Assembly: GCA_940337035.1 (NCBI GenBank)
Contig: OW679197.1
Location: forward strand, 61,773,903-61,837,902
Reading direction: 5' to 3'
DNA from: Agriotes lineatus
Taxonomy: Eukaryota; Arthropoda; Insecta; Coleoptera; Elateridae
Length of the DNA stretch: 64,000 nt
Made by a program: the position numbers and the translations under genes. Positions 54,831-64,000 of this stretch are shown here, piece after piece (position 1 is the stretch's first letter; each line of letters opens with the position of its first letter). The notes under the pieces were generated by a model. That model was not told the origin of the DNA, ran no database searches, and saw nothing but the letters and a program-made list of their open reading frames with translations.

Positions 54831-55169
54831 GAGATTGAGGTTTGATTTTGTAGAAAGTTGACTATGAACCGGCCAATGTTATAACGTATTATATTTGTAA
54901 CAAAAATATATTTCCACGTCTTTTGGAACACCAGTTTTAAATTCAAACTTGTGGTTGTACACAAGTTGCAAAGTGTATTCGACCGATGGCATTCAGTGTG
55001 ATCTTGCCTGTCGCAATCCAGCCTAATGCGTTTTTTGAAGTAGAAGTTGATTAATTGCTCGGCTAAATTAGCATATCCACTTGTTTAGATGATAAAAGTT
55101 CCGGATCTTACCGGATTTTCTGTTTTTGGTATAACAAAATTGGATATGAAAGACAACTTGTTAGGGTAT

Positions 55170-55265
55170 CTAAATGTAACTTGGCAACTGATAGTTCACC
55201 CTTCTACCTGAATCTTGAAAACTAGCAAAACTGGTGCTGGTGACTTTTACATTAAACATATCTAT
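55170..55265 (+). repeat. Short dispersed repeat, copy 2
   Basis: Homologous to 50610-50760 (shared CTTCTACC, TTGAAAACTAGCAAAACTGG and TTTTACATTAAACAT). Confidence 0.6.
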
Positions 55266-55269
55266 TTTG

Positions 55270-58200
55270 ATTTCAACATTGTTATCTTACCAAATATTTA
55301 TTTTTTCTATATTATATAGGGTTACCAAGTGAGTCTTTGTAATGTGATGCTATTTGATTAGTTTAAATCGCCGTGTTTATAGACTACATAAATACATTAA
55401 TAATATAAATAAATAATGTCTGTTTTTTTATACAATGATTTTATAGCATATAATGTACATTTAACTATTTTCCTAAACTATTTGATGTTTGAAGAATCGC
55501 CAAAGCAATATTTTATAATTTTCTGAAAGCTGAACTCTATTAGCTAAAAACATTGCCTTAAATTTAGTCGCTGGACGAGAAAGTCCCACAGTGATGTACA
55601 ATACACTGTCCTTTAAAGGGAGCGTTATTGTCTGTGAAAAGCTAGAGAAAGGGACATCAGGCAACCCAACTTGTTCTCTTTAATCAACAGCTCGAATTTT
55701 TCAGCAACTTGGGTCCGTAATATCTACTTTAATAAATTTTAGACCTCGAAAATGCTGGAAACGGCATGACCTTCCAGTGAAAATGCTTTTCACCACATGG
55801 CAACTCCTGTGCGTTTTGTTATCAAGTACTGGCCTAATTTGAATTTCTCATGAAGGTTGGTTGCATTGCAAGCCGAAACGGACGTCGATGGGATTGCTAA
55901 GAACCAGATAAGCGCAGCGAAATTGGCTTAATATTTTCTATGAGTAAGCGTTGAATATTCATTGAGCGGTGTAACTTTGCCTTTGACGAATTGCTGCAGT
56001 AGTTATGTTCATGTAAATGTTGGCAATTTTCCAAGGTATGTGCACCTCGTGTGTTGATGAAGTGAAAATTCGTGATAACATATGAAATATTTGTTAATCT
56101 AGGTAGCTTCGGCTTGAAATTGATTTCTTCAGTTTATTCAGTTAAATTCGTTGTTTGGTGATGATGGTTTGTTACAGATATTTAAAATCCATGAAATCGT
56201 TCCACGATAAAAAAAATCATATATTAACCTTATAATAAAAATTGTTCCGACGTGAAAAGCGGGAAGCTTCCCTGATTTCGAAGACACGAATATTTCACAA
56301 ATACATAGATGATGTAATCAACTGCCGCTCTTCGCCTATCACGTCAATTTCAAAATTTCAGCACGTACTTCTTTTCTTTTGAACTGCTCGCAAGGCACGA
56401 TCGACAAAAGGGGTAGTTTTCTATTTAATTATTGCTCAATCATCTGTTAAATGCAAGTCTGCCTTTAAGTGTGAATACTTTGATAGTAGATGAAAGTTTG
56501 AATGTGTTTGCTAGGTCTAAACTGACATACAATTTCTATGACAATGCCGTGTGACAGTGACAAATTACAGAACACGTGTATCAATCTTAGCAATGACTTT
56601 GGTTTTCACCACATAATCTGTTACTATAACAAGGTAAAATCGCGATTTGTGGTAATGAAGTATTTTTCTTGTACTTAAATAATTAAGACGTCAGTTTTAG
56701 AGCGTAAGATATATAAATTACGTCATTATGTTAGATATTCTGAAAAAAATATTTAATGGCACCCATAATTAGGTAAAGTTTATACGGCTTTAGTTACAGT
56801 AGAGCTGTTCGTGACTATTTTTTACGAAAATTGGATAGAAGGCGACGGCTTTCAGATTATATATGGTTATATACAATTGCATTAGTGTGTTGGTCCAATT
56901 TAAACAAGTTCCGAAAATATATTATTTATTACAACTTTTTCAATTGCAATTAATGTTTCAATGTTATGAATGGCGTTTTCATAATCACTGAAGTTAACTC
57001 AAAAAGGTGTTGCATTTATTTCTAAACTTTAGCATCCTCCTTATTGTTTTAATGAACCAAAATTCTCCCACACAAGTCAATATGCGTTTTTCCATAAAGT
57101 ATAGTAAAGTGTAATCCTGTACAATGCTAAAGCTAGATGCAGTTTAGTGCATTTTTATATTGTGTTATATTACATTTAACGAACAGAATCACCAATAGAA
57201 TTACTGGGCCGGCCTTAATTGCGCAAAATCGGTTTTACACGTTAGAAATTAAAAAACCAGGATAATTTAATAATAACGGTAATAATAACAATAATAATAG
57301 GTAATAATAACAATAATAAATAACGAAATCACAACACTACACATACACTGCCACTGGTTGCAAGAGTCTGCGCCGTTGATGCAACGTCTCTTCCTACTAA
57401 AAAGATGAAAGCTGAAAAGAGAAAGAAACGGCAAGCGTATGCATAAAAAAGTAAAAAAAATATAAGCAACAAACAAATAAACACATAGAAGCATGCCAAT
57501 CTAAAAAGGAGGTGGGATCATCCGAATACAACTGACAGTCCCGGCAATGCCTTCCAGTGACATGTGTTTATCTGTGTGTTGACAAACTTAAAACGACTTA
57601 AGTAATGTTTGCAACTACGAATACAAATGTTGCTGCACGTATCGGACTACGTCGTGGTCACCAATTTGTAAGATATATGGCCGTGGGGTGTGTGTATCTT
57701 ACAATATATCTTGTATTTTCTTTGATGTATTACAACAACCAACTAGGTGACGCGATCATAACAGTACTACAGACTTACCAATAGTAATATCATATCCAAA
57801 TTTAGCGTTTATTTGTGGGGGGTGCTTCGATTGAATCTCTTCGATAAACTGTTATTACTAAGTCATGTGGCTAGATTTACTAAAAATATTTTATCTACAA
57901 CAGTGTGTAAGATTAACTTTTACTCAGTTTTCAGTTTGTAAATGGTTTCAGTAGTCACATAATCAGTAGCAACGAGTGGTAAAGTTTTTAACCACACAAC
58001 ATTTTTAAAATTACGGCCGGCAGCAAGTGACGTTTTTCTTATCAAGGAAAACCTGTTATTTAATGTAGTAATCCAAATTAACATTAAAAGTAATTTTTTT
58101 ATATTTACCAAAGGCACGCTCCAACTTTGTAACCCAAAACCGGGGAAAGTTAAGCACTGCACCGCCAGATGCTAGCGTACAAAGCACTAGCCTTTACACC

Positions 58201-59630
58201 GGTAGCTAAAAGAAGTTGGAGATAATATATACATACACCGAGACCATCTTTTCTAGATTCTATTGGAGTAAAGTATTGTACGATACACGTACGTAAATCA
58301 TCTTTAGTCACTCACTTATCTTAACACATTTGCTTTTGCTAGGGTCATGTTTTAATTCTGACCCACTAGTGACTAAAGTATGTGAGTGTTACGTTTGAAT
58401 ATTAAATTTGTTAGAATTGGGATATTAATTTCTGCTAATTTAAGGGTGGTTGGTTAGCTACCGTAAGAGTTGACTAGTTCCTCGTCCTTTCTCCCTTAGT
58501 TGTGTGAAGTTTCTTATTTTCAGGATGGGATTTGCTTTAGTTCTGTGAGTGGTTTTTTACTTCAGTTGTGATATCTTTTGGAGTTTTTGTGTTCTTATTT
58601 TGAGCATCATGGTTGCATGTTTTGACCTTGTGAGTGTGGTTGGAGAATGGAATGGATGATTATTGTGGAGATGTTGTATTTTGTTAGTGGTATACGCCAG
58701 TCTAGTCGCCGGTAAACCATAATGCCCATTAACAGCAAAGATTAGTATTAGCGCCCAAGCTCTATGCAGTTTTTTGTAATAATTCTCTCTTGTTTCTTTG
58801 TCTTTTAGCTAAATTTGGGTTGGTGATGTTTAGAGCTTGTATCCTGGAAGTAATCCTGAATTTGCTATATTTTGCTTTTACATTGTGTTTTTCAAGTTTT
58901 GACAGTTATAGCGTATGTTGTTTAATTTTCGGGATTTTGAGTATTCTTGAGCATATAAGGAGGATTGGTAACTTAATTTATAATTTATTTTCTTTTTTGA
59001 AAATTGCTAGTTTATAAGGGAAGATTACTTCTTGTGCTGTAGGATACATTTTTTGTTTTTTTTGTTGCATGGTTGGAAAACGTCTTTATTCTTAAAAATT
59101 GTCCGCAGTTACGTTTATCATGTATGTGATAGTTTTGCGATTTGCTGTAATCTGACTAGTTAAACCAGGATCTCACAATATTTAAGGAGCAACTAATTTC
59201 TTGGCAGCATGGCGTCTTAGGTACAAAACCATTTCGCCCCTTGCACGTTATTTGAGGAGCTATCGTATTTAATTCAGGTATTTCCCGTTACCTTAAAGTG
59301 AATCTTCAATTACCTTTCGACTACCTTCAAGTTATGCTACAAAATAAAATATCGTGAACATACCGACATATTTTTTATGCACACATTAATAAATAACAGA
59401 GGGGACTATCCGATGTTGCTGCCCTTGGTGAAATTGTATATTCCGGCATTGGGATGCAGACCTCGTAACCCGGTTTTTATTCCTATTTGTAGAACGAACT
59501 TACTTATGAATTCATCTATGTTTATGATTTTAAACCATAAAAGTATACTTTATTCAAGCAAAGACAACAATTGAATTAGGCATAGATATATAGCTATAAA
59601 AACATGTGACAAATTTGTATCTGAAACCGA
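55270..59630. other. AT-rich non-coding DNA, no gene recognised
   Basis: No coding motif was recognised in over 4 kb. A low-complexity AAT/AATA-rich tract lies at 57270-57330. Open frames of 60-80 codons at 57267, 57920, 58790 and 59377 are hydrophobic or AT-driven and carry no motif. Confidence 0.4.
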
Positions 59631-59637
59631 TGATACA

Positions 59638-60578
59638 GCCATAGCTGGGGAAATTACTTTTAAAAAGTAACTAATTTTAATTACCAATTACCTCCAAATT
59701 AAATTACCAAGTTACTCAAATAAAATAGCAATTTAATTATCAATTACTTGGTAACTGTCATTCCACTACATAAATTACTTTTCGATTACTTTCAGTATAA
59801 ATTGTTGTGGTATAGTTGTATTTAGTGTTATTTAGATAGCGCTGTGTTATTATATCATTTGAAACAAGCAACTTGAAATTAATAAATAGTTATCATGAAC
59901 CAATATCATCTTATTAACCTAGTTGTTAATTGTTATATTATATATATTTCTGGTTGGGTTGGTCCCCCTTTTTGCACTGCGGCCTAAAAGACCTATTGTG
60001 CACAATTGTTATAGAAAAGAATAAATTATATATTTACCGTACTGCATTCTGTAATCTGTAGTATTTATATACCGCAGACATATTTTTTGCTTCTTACACA
60101 ATAATTAATTATTAGCAAGCTACACCTTTGCTAGTTAGTGCAGCTGTTATCCGACTAGCCATAAAAAATCAAAAATTATACTTATATTGATCCAGGAATA
60201 CCCAATTGCGATTTGCTTAGCATGTAACGTAGTAAGGCCTTATGTTATTTTTTCCGTTCTGCAGATTTGATAACCAATCGAAGTCAGTAATTTAGTAATT
60301 GAAGCGCGAGTAATTTCAATTACCAAAAGTAATTCAAATACTTGTATAGTAATTTAAACAATTTCGAGTAATTTAATTACTTAAAAGTAATTGAATAATT
60401 AAATGTAGTACTTAATTACTTTCAGAAAGTAATTGTCAAGTACTTTTTAACAAACATTGTAAATACGAATTACAATTACCGTATGTTGAGAAGTAATTCG
60501 ATTCCAAGACAAATCGGCAAAGAGGAATTTTATTACTAATTGAATTATAAAGTAATAATTTACTGCCCAGCTCTGATC
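59638..60578. mobile_element. hAT-like non-autonomous element
   Basis: The left end CATAGCTGGGGAAATTACTT resembles the complement of the right end (TTACTGCCCAGCTCTG). hAT elements commonly start CAG(A/G)GCTGGGCA-. Subterminal regions on both sides are crowded with AATTAC/GTAATT motifs (59652-59790 and 60290-60540), the arrangement expected of transposase-binding repeats. Candidate 8-bp flanks (GATACAGC, GATCACAA) match only partly, so the insertion event is not proven. No transposase is encoded. Confidence 0.55.
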
Positions 60579-60854
60579 ACAACTGAGTTTTGTAAATATG
60601 AATATTATACAGAACTTATATCTGATATGCGAACGCTAAAGTAGAAGAATTCTATAAACTATAACATAAATAATATAAAATAACCAAGCAATGTAAAATT
60701 GATATAGTGATGCGGGATTTTAATGTGAACATTGAACAAGGTAGGGTAGTAGACAACATGGCGGGTAATTTTGGACAACGAAAAAGAAATGATCGAGATA
60801 CAAGGCCAAGAACTATCAGTACTTTGATTTAATTGTATTAAATTTTTCTTTCAT

Positions 60855-61180
60855 TTTTAGCAGTTTTCTATTCTTTAAATATAGCCTCTCTCATATTTCT
60901 CCACACAGCCTGTTATGTCATACCAGTTTAGCCCGAAAGTCTTTTGCAGGTCATTGCCCCATCGTTGCATTGGTCGTTTGGCAATTATTTTCTTTGCGGG
61001 GTCTTTGTCTTGTTGTCTTTTCACTCTACTTCCCTGTACTCTTCGCTAGATCTCTTACTCAGTTTTCCTTTAATGAATTGATCTTTATTATGTCCTCCAC
61101 TTTAGCTCTATACTGAATCCTCGTGTTTGCCTTGTGGTGCTTTAGTGAGATACCCAATAGTCTTTTTCCATCGAGTTATC
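60855..61180 (-). pseudogene. LINE relic, RTE-type C-terminus
   Basis: The minus strand reads NTRIQYRAKVEDIIKINSL, corresponding to 'IR.RTKVeDii..i..LKW', and further on IIAKRPMQRWGNDLQKTFGL followed by NWYDITGCVEKYERGYI. That matches 'GRP..RW.DDi...aG.NW...a.dR..W..l.eAy.qqW'. Stops occur at several points. It ends close to the start of the pogo/Tigger element. Confidence 0.65.
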
Positions 61181-61196
61181 ATGTAAGGTGAAGTTG

Positions 61197-61710
61197 GGTA
61201 ACTGGGACCACGGGGTAAGTGGGACCTTAGTTCCTAAATCTACTACCTTAACAGAAAACAGTTTCAAATATTTACGTTAAGGAAGCTTAAAGTACCGGCA
61301 ACGCGGTACAGTAATCACATCCAGTGTTTCTGTCAAATCATAGCCAGCTTCATCTGTGTCCGCTAACGACCACGCGTCAGCGGGTAGAATGAAGCTGGCC
61401 ATGGTCAAATGCGCCGAATGCGTGTAGTTTTCCCGGCCTCAATTAGATGACTCAGTTATATGGAGTTACAAGTGCGTGCTGGCTTCATTAAGGTGCAAGC
61501 CAAAAATCACAATTTTAATTGTATTAATTTAACTATTGCGCTATAGGTAAGTTGAAAGTTATTTCATAGTGTAAATACCAACAAACATTAGTAGTACCTG
61601 TTTAGAGGTTATGTTACACCGGGTGTCCTAGTTGGCGTTAACTTTTATATAAAAAGGGGTAACTGGAACATGCGTTTTGGGGAACTGGGACCGGTGTGAC
61701 CCAGTTACCA
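61197..61710. promoter_or_regulatory. Clustered GGTAACTGGGACC motifs in 5' region
   Basis: Copies or close variants lie at about 61197 (GGGTAACTGGGACC), 61215 (GGGTAAGTGGGACC), 61657 (GGGTAACTGGAAC), 61679 (GGGGAACTGGGACC) and, inverted, 61697 (GACCCAGTTACCAG). A complementary copy sits at 63945 near the other end. Repeated terminal and subterminal motifs usually bind the element's own transposase. Those just upstream of the start codon could also allow autoregulation, which is inference. Confidence 0.55.
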
Positions 61711-61752
61711 GTAGATGATATGTTAGTTGTATGTTTTTTCTAGCCATACAAC

Positions 61753-63716
61753 ATGGGCAGAACTTACGTTAGACAAACTGAGAAAGGAGCTGGTAATCGT
61801 TACACGCGAAGGGAGTTAGAGTTGACAGTTGAAGATGTGAAAGAAGGACGAAGAACAATGCGAGCGGCAGGAAAATTCTATAACATCAAGATCAACGTTG
61901 ATGCATTATGTAAGAGGACCAAGAGGAAAAGGATGCGTAGCAGAAGAGGGAAAAGGTGGAGGGAAAAATTACAGTTTACCAAAGAACAAGAAAAGGAACT
62001 CGCCAACAAATTGAAGGTTATGGAAAAATGGGGGTTCGGACTGTCAAGACGTGAAGTTTTAGATGTGGTTGCGGTTTACATTCAAGAAAATAATCTAGAA
62101 ACCCGCTTTAAAAACGGAAGACCGGGGGAAGCGTAGTTTATATCATTTTGTAAACGAAATAATATGTCTATCAAAAAACCAGAAGCTCTAGAAGCAGCAA
62201 GAATGGTTCAAATCAATCCATTTATCATTTATGGCTTTTATGATTTGGTAGACAGACAGATAAAAGCTTTTGGACTTGAAAATAAACCGCACCTAATTTT
62301 CAATTGTGATGAAACCTCTTTTGGCCATGATCTAAGCAACACCAAAATTGTAGGTGCAAAAGGTGCTAAAGCAATACGCATGGCAGGAAGCTGTGGAAGA
62401 GAGAACACCTCCGTATTGTTGTGTATTTCGGCATCTGGGCAAAAGCTACCTCCACTTTTTGTGTTCAAAGGAACAAAATTATTGAAGTCATGGATCAGTA
62501 AGAATACTCACAACCAAACGGCATACTCAGCAAGCAAACGACGATGGATGGACAGACACATTTTTACAAACTGCTTCTTACCATCGGTGCCTCCACACAC
62601 TACTCATTATCTTCAGCCCCTCGATGTTGCAGTCAACAAATCCTTGAAGTGTAGGTGGGATCAAGAGTTGGTAAAGTGGCAGAGGCAAAATCCCCGTAAG
62701 ATTATGCCAAAGCCATTATTTGTAGATATTTTAAATAAAATTTATGAAGAAATGCCAAATAGTGTGATTATCAACGATTTTAAAAAGACTGGTATATATG
62801 ATGAAACCATTATTCCTCTAAACGGCAGTCCTGTAAATTATGAAGCAATAAGTAAAGCAGTTTTTAAACCTGAAGAACTATGAAATCTTAAAAAGATAAA
62901 AAATCCAGATGATAGAACAGAAGAAAATGTTGATGAGCCTAGGGTAAATAACCCAGATACAACACAAGAGGAAGAGCCTTTAGCTGCTACACCTAGGGAA
63001 CAGACGCAGAACCAACGCTTTGAAGATGTTTTACTAAGCTATGTTAAACCAAACACTACCCAAGAAGTTCCTGTGAAACGCAGAAGAATATGTACAGCAG
63101 CAGAAATAATAACCACAGATGATGTTTTACAAAAATTAGAGGCTGACGAACTGCGTAAAAAAGAAATTGAAGAAAAAAAATCAGAAACACTAGAAAAAAG
63201 ACAGGCAAAAAAGAAGAAGCAACAACCGGTATCTGAATCAGATGAAGGTGATGAAAAAGTTCTAGGGGTTGTAGAGAATGATTTTCTGGTCATTCTGTAG
63301 AATAACCTTTATTTTCCTGGGAGAGTAATAGAACGAAATGAGAAAACCGTAAAAATATCGTTTATGGAAAAATATGGGAAATATGGATCTCATTGGAGGT
63401 GGCCAACTAGTGTTGATGAACTCTGGTATGAGGAAAAAGACATACTAAAACTAATAGCTCCCCCTACACCTGTAAATAAAAGGGGAATATTTAGGGCCGG
63501 TTGCAGAAAGCAATGTTAAGTCTGGTGTTAGCTGACGCGACGTCAAAGTGAACAAAAACGAATCAAATCTCAAATGCTTATGGTAACTAATACATTAGTA
63601 AACCAAATTTGATGCGTTCTTGTTCACTTTGACGCGACGTTAGCTAACACCAGACTTAACATTGCTTTCTGCAACCGGCCGTTAATGTACCAGAACTGGA
63701 AAAATATATTACTTAA
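61753..63716 (+). pseudogene. Pogo/Tigger-type transposase, inactivated
   Basis: The frame starts M-G-R-T-Y-V-R-Q-T-E-K after a TTTTTTCTAG tract that could be a splice acceptor. Residues about 15-60 look like a psq-type helix-turn-helix; then a basic run and KWGFGLSRREVLDVVAVYIQ to FKNGRPG, the CENP-B-type DNA-binding region. A TAG (62134-62136) replaces the tryptophan of 'GRPG..WF', and the same frame continues. The DDE domain has FNCDETSFGHD (first Asp) and PPHTTHYLQPLDVAVN (third Asp). FLPSV joins PPHTTH directly, so about 35 residues with the second Asp ('LLILDGHSSH') are deleted. TGA at 62881-62883 and TAG at 63298-63300 are further in-frame stops. A charged C-terminal tail follows, with W..P..VDELWYEEKDILKLI and PVNKRGIF. 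The last codons are split by a MITE; joined, they end at TAA 63714-63716. It encodes no active enzyme. Confidence 0.88.
63494..63681. mobile_element. 188-bp Harbinger-type MITE, TSD TTA, in transposase 3' end
   Basis: TIRs run GGGCCGGTTGCAGAAAGCAA inward, with long palindromic arms (TGTTAAGTCTGGTGTTAGCT and its complement). It is flanked by TTA at 63491-63493 and 63682-63684. Excising it with one TTA restores an in-frame G-I-F-N-V-P-E-L-E-K ending of the transposase. This proves insertion and defines exact boundaries. Non-coding. Confidence 0.93.
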
Positions 63717-64000
63717 GTACTTACTGGCAGCTAGATACAATAATTTTCACTTATATTTGTGTTTATGCAGTTTTTGTTTAATATTTGTATTCAAAGCCTT
63801 TTTATAAACTTCTTATTAATAAAACAAATTTTTCTTCAACCTACTGTATTATACATCATTTCCATACAAGTGGGATAACTTCTGATCACGTCAAGATATC
63901 GCAACCAAACTCGGCATTAAAAATATACTAATATCAAACATGGTTCCAGTTACCCAGAAGCATTTAACATCTACACTCAATTCAAAATAGAGGGGACTGT

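Larger units (their letters stand above)
61190..64000 (+). mobile_element. Pogo/Tigger-type DNA transposon, right end at window edge
   Basis: The left end region has GTTGGGTAACTGGGACC at about 61194, and the right region has GGTTCCAGTTACCCAG at about 63945 in the complementary orientation. A near-full-length pogo-type transposase frame lies between them in plus orientation, followed by AATAAA at about 63818. The exact right terminus may lie beyond the window, because about 40 bp follow the last recognised motif. The element contains a younger 188-bp MITE (63494-63681). Confidence 0.75.

Noticed and set aside
58090..58220. Possible tRNA- or SINE-like segment (GCTAGCGTACAAAGCACTAGCC)
   Set aside because: A D-arm-like part is visible on the minus strand but no TTCGA box B follows at the right distance.
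1..64000. CRISPR array or bacterial operon
   Set aside because: The tandem arrays have no constant repeat with unique spacers, and the gene content is that of animal transposons.

Overview
The window looks like intergenic DNA from an AT-rich animal genome, most likely an arthropod and probably an insect. That is inferred from the mix of transposon families: RTE-type LINE relics, a Penelope-like element with a GIY-YIG domain, BEL/Pao, Tc1, pogo/Tigger, Harbinger-type MITEs and tRNA-derived SINEs. I found no host protein-coding gene, rRNA or functional tRNA gene. Almost every recognisable coding stretch is a decayed mobile-element gene carrying stops, frameshifts or deletions.

Layout. 2.5-5.9 kb: a LINE relic interrupted by a second, oppositely oriented LINE fragment. 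5.9-7.0 kb: a Helentron/HINE-like element built from exact 165-bp repeats; a shorter inverted copy lies at 23.8-24.5 kb. 7.4-7.9 kb: a foldback element with a 190-bp MITE nested inside it. 8.3-9.8 kb and 28.4-30.0 kb: two inverted copies of a 1.5-kb repeat. 15-19 kb: a 79-bp minisatellite, tRNA-headed repeats, and a 600-bp palindrome with a hammerhead-ribozyme-like motif in each arm. 20.4-24.5 kb: a LINE reverse transcriptase fragment, a Tc1 relic, a Penelope-like element in an inverted arrangement between (AT)n tracts, then the second HINE-like copy. 25-34 kb: sparse TIR elements, LINE tails and degenerate repeats. 34-39 kb: 293-bp and 145-bp tandem arrays around an internally deleted pogo element that itself holds a Harbinger-type MITE. 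39.5-47 kb: a broken DDE transposase, a 30-bp GC-rich minisatellite, a 1.39-kb foldback inserted in a 188-bp MITE, and a group of foldback hairpins with similar central motifs. 48.8-52.6 kb: four RTE-type LINE relics in alternating orientation. 54.4-54.8 kb: a BEL/Pao fragment. 59.6-60.6 kb: a hAT-like non-autonomous element. 60.9-61.2 kb: another LINE tail. 61.2 kb to the end: a nearly complete pogo/Tigger transposon with a mutated transposase and a MITE inserted in its last codons.

The window is best read as a layered record of transposition. Several nestings can be dated relative to each other because target-site duplications and element lengths agree exactly. The most unusual items are the frame-preserving 165-bp repeat element, the hammerhead-like motifs in palindromic Penelope-type termini, and the 40-47 kb group of foldback hairpins. 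All family names rest on motif reading by eye; no database search was possible.
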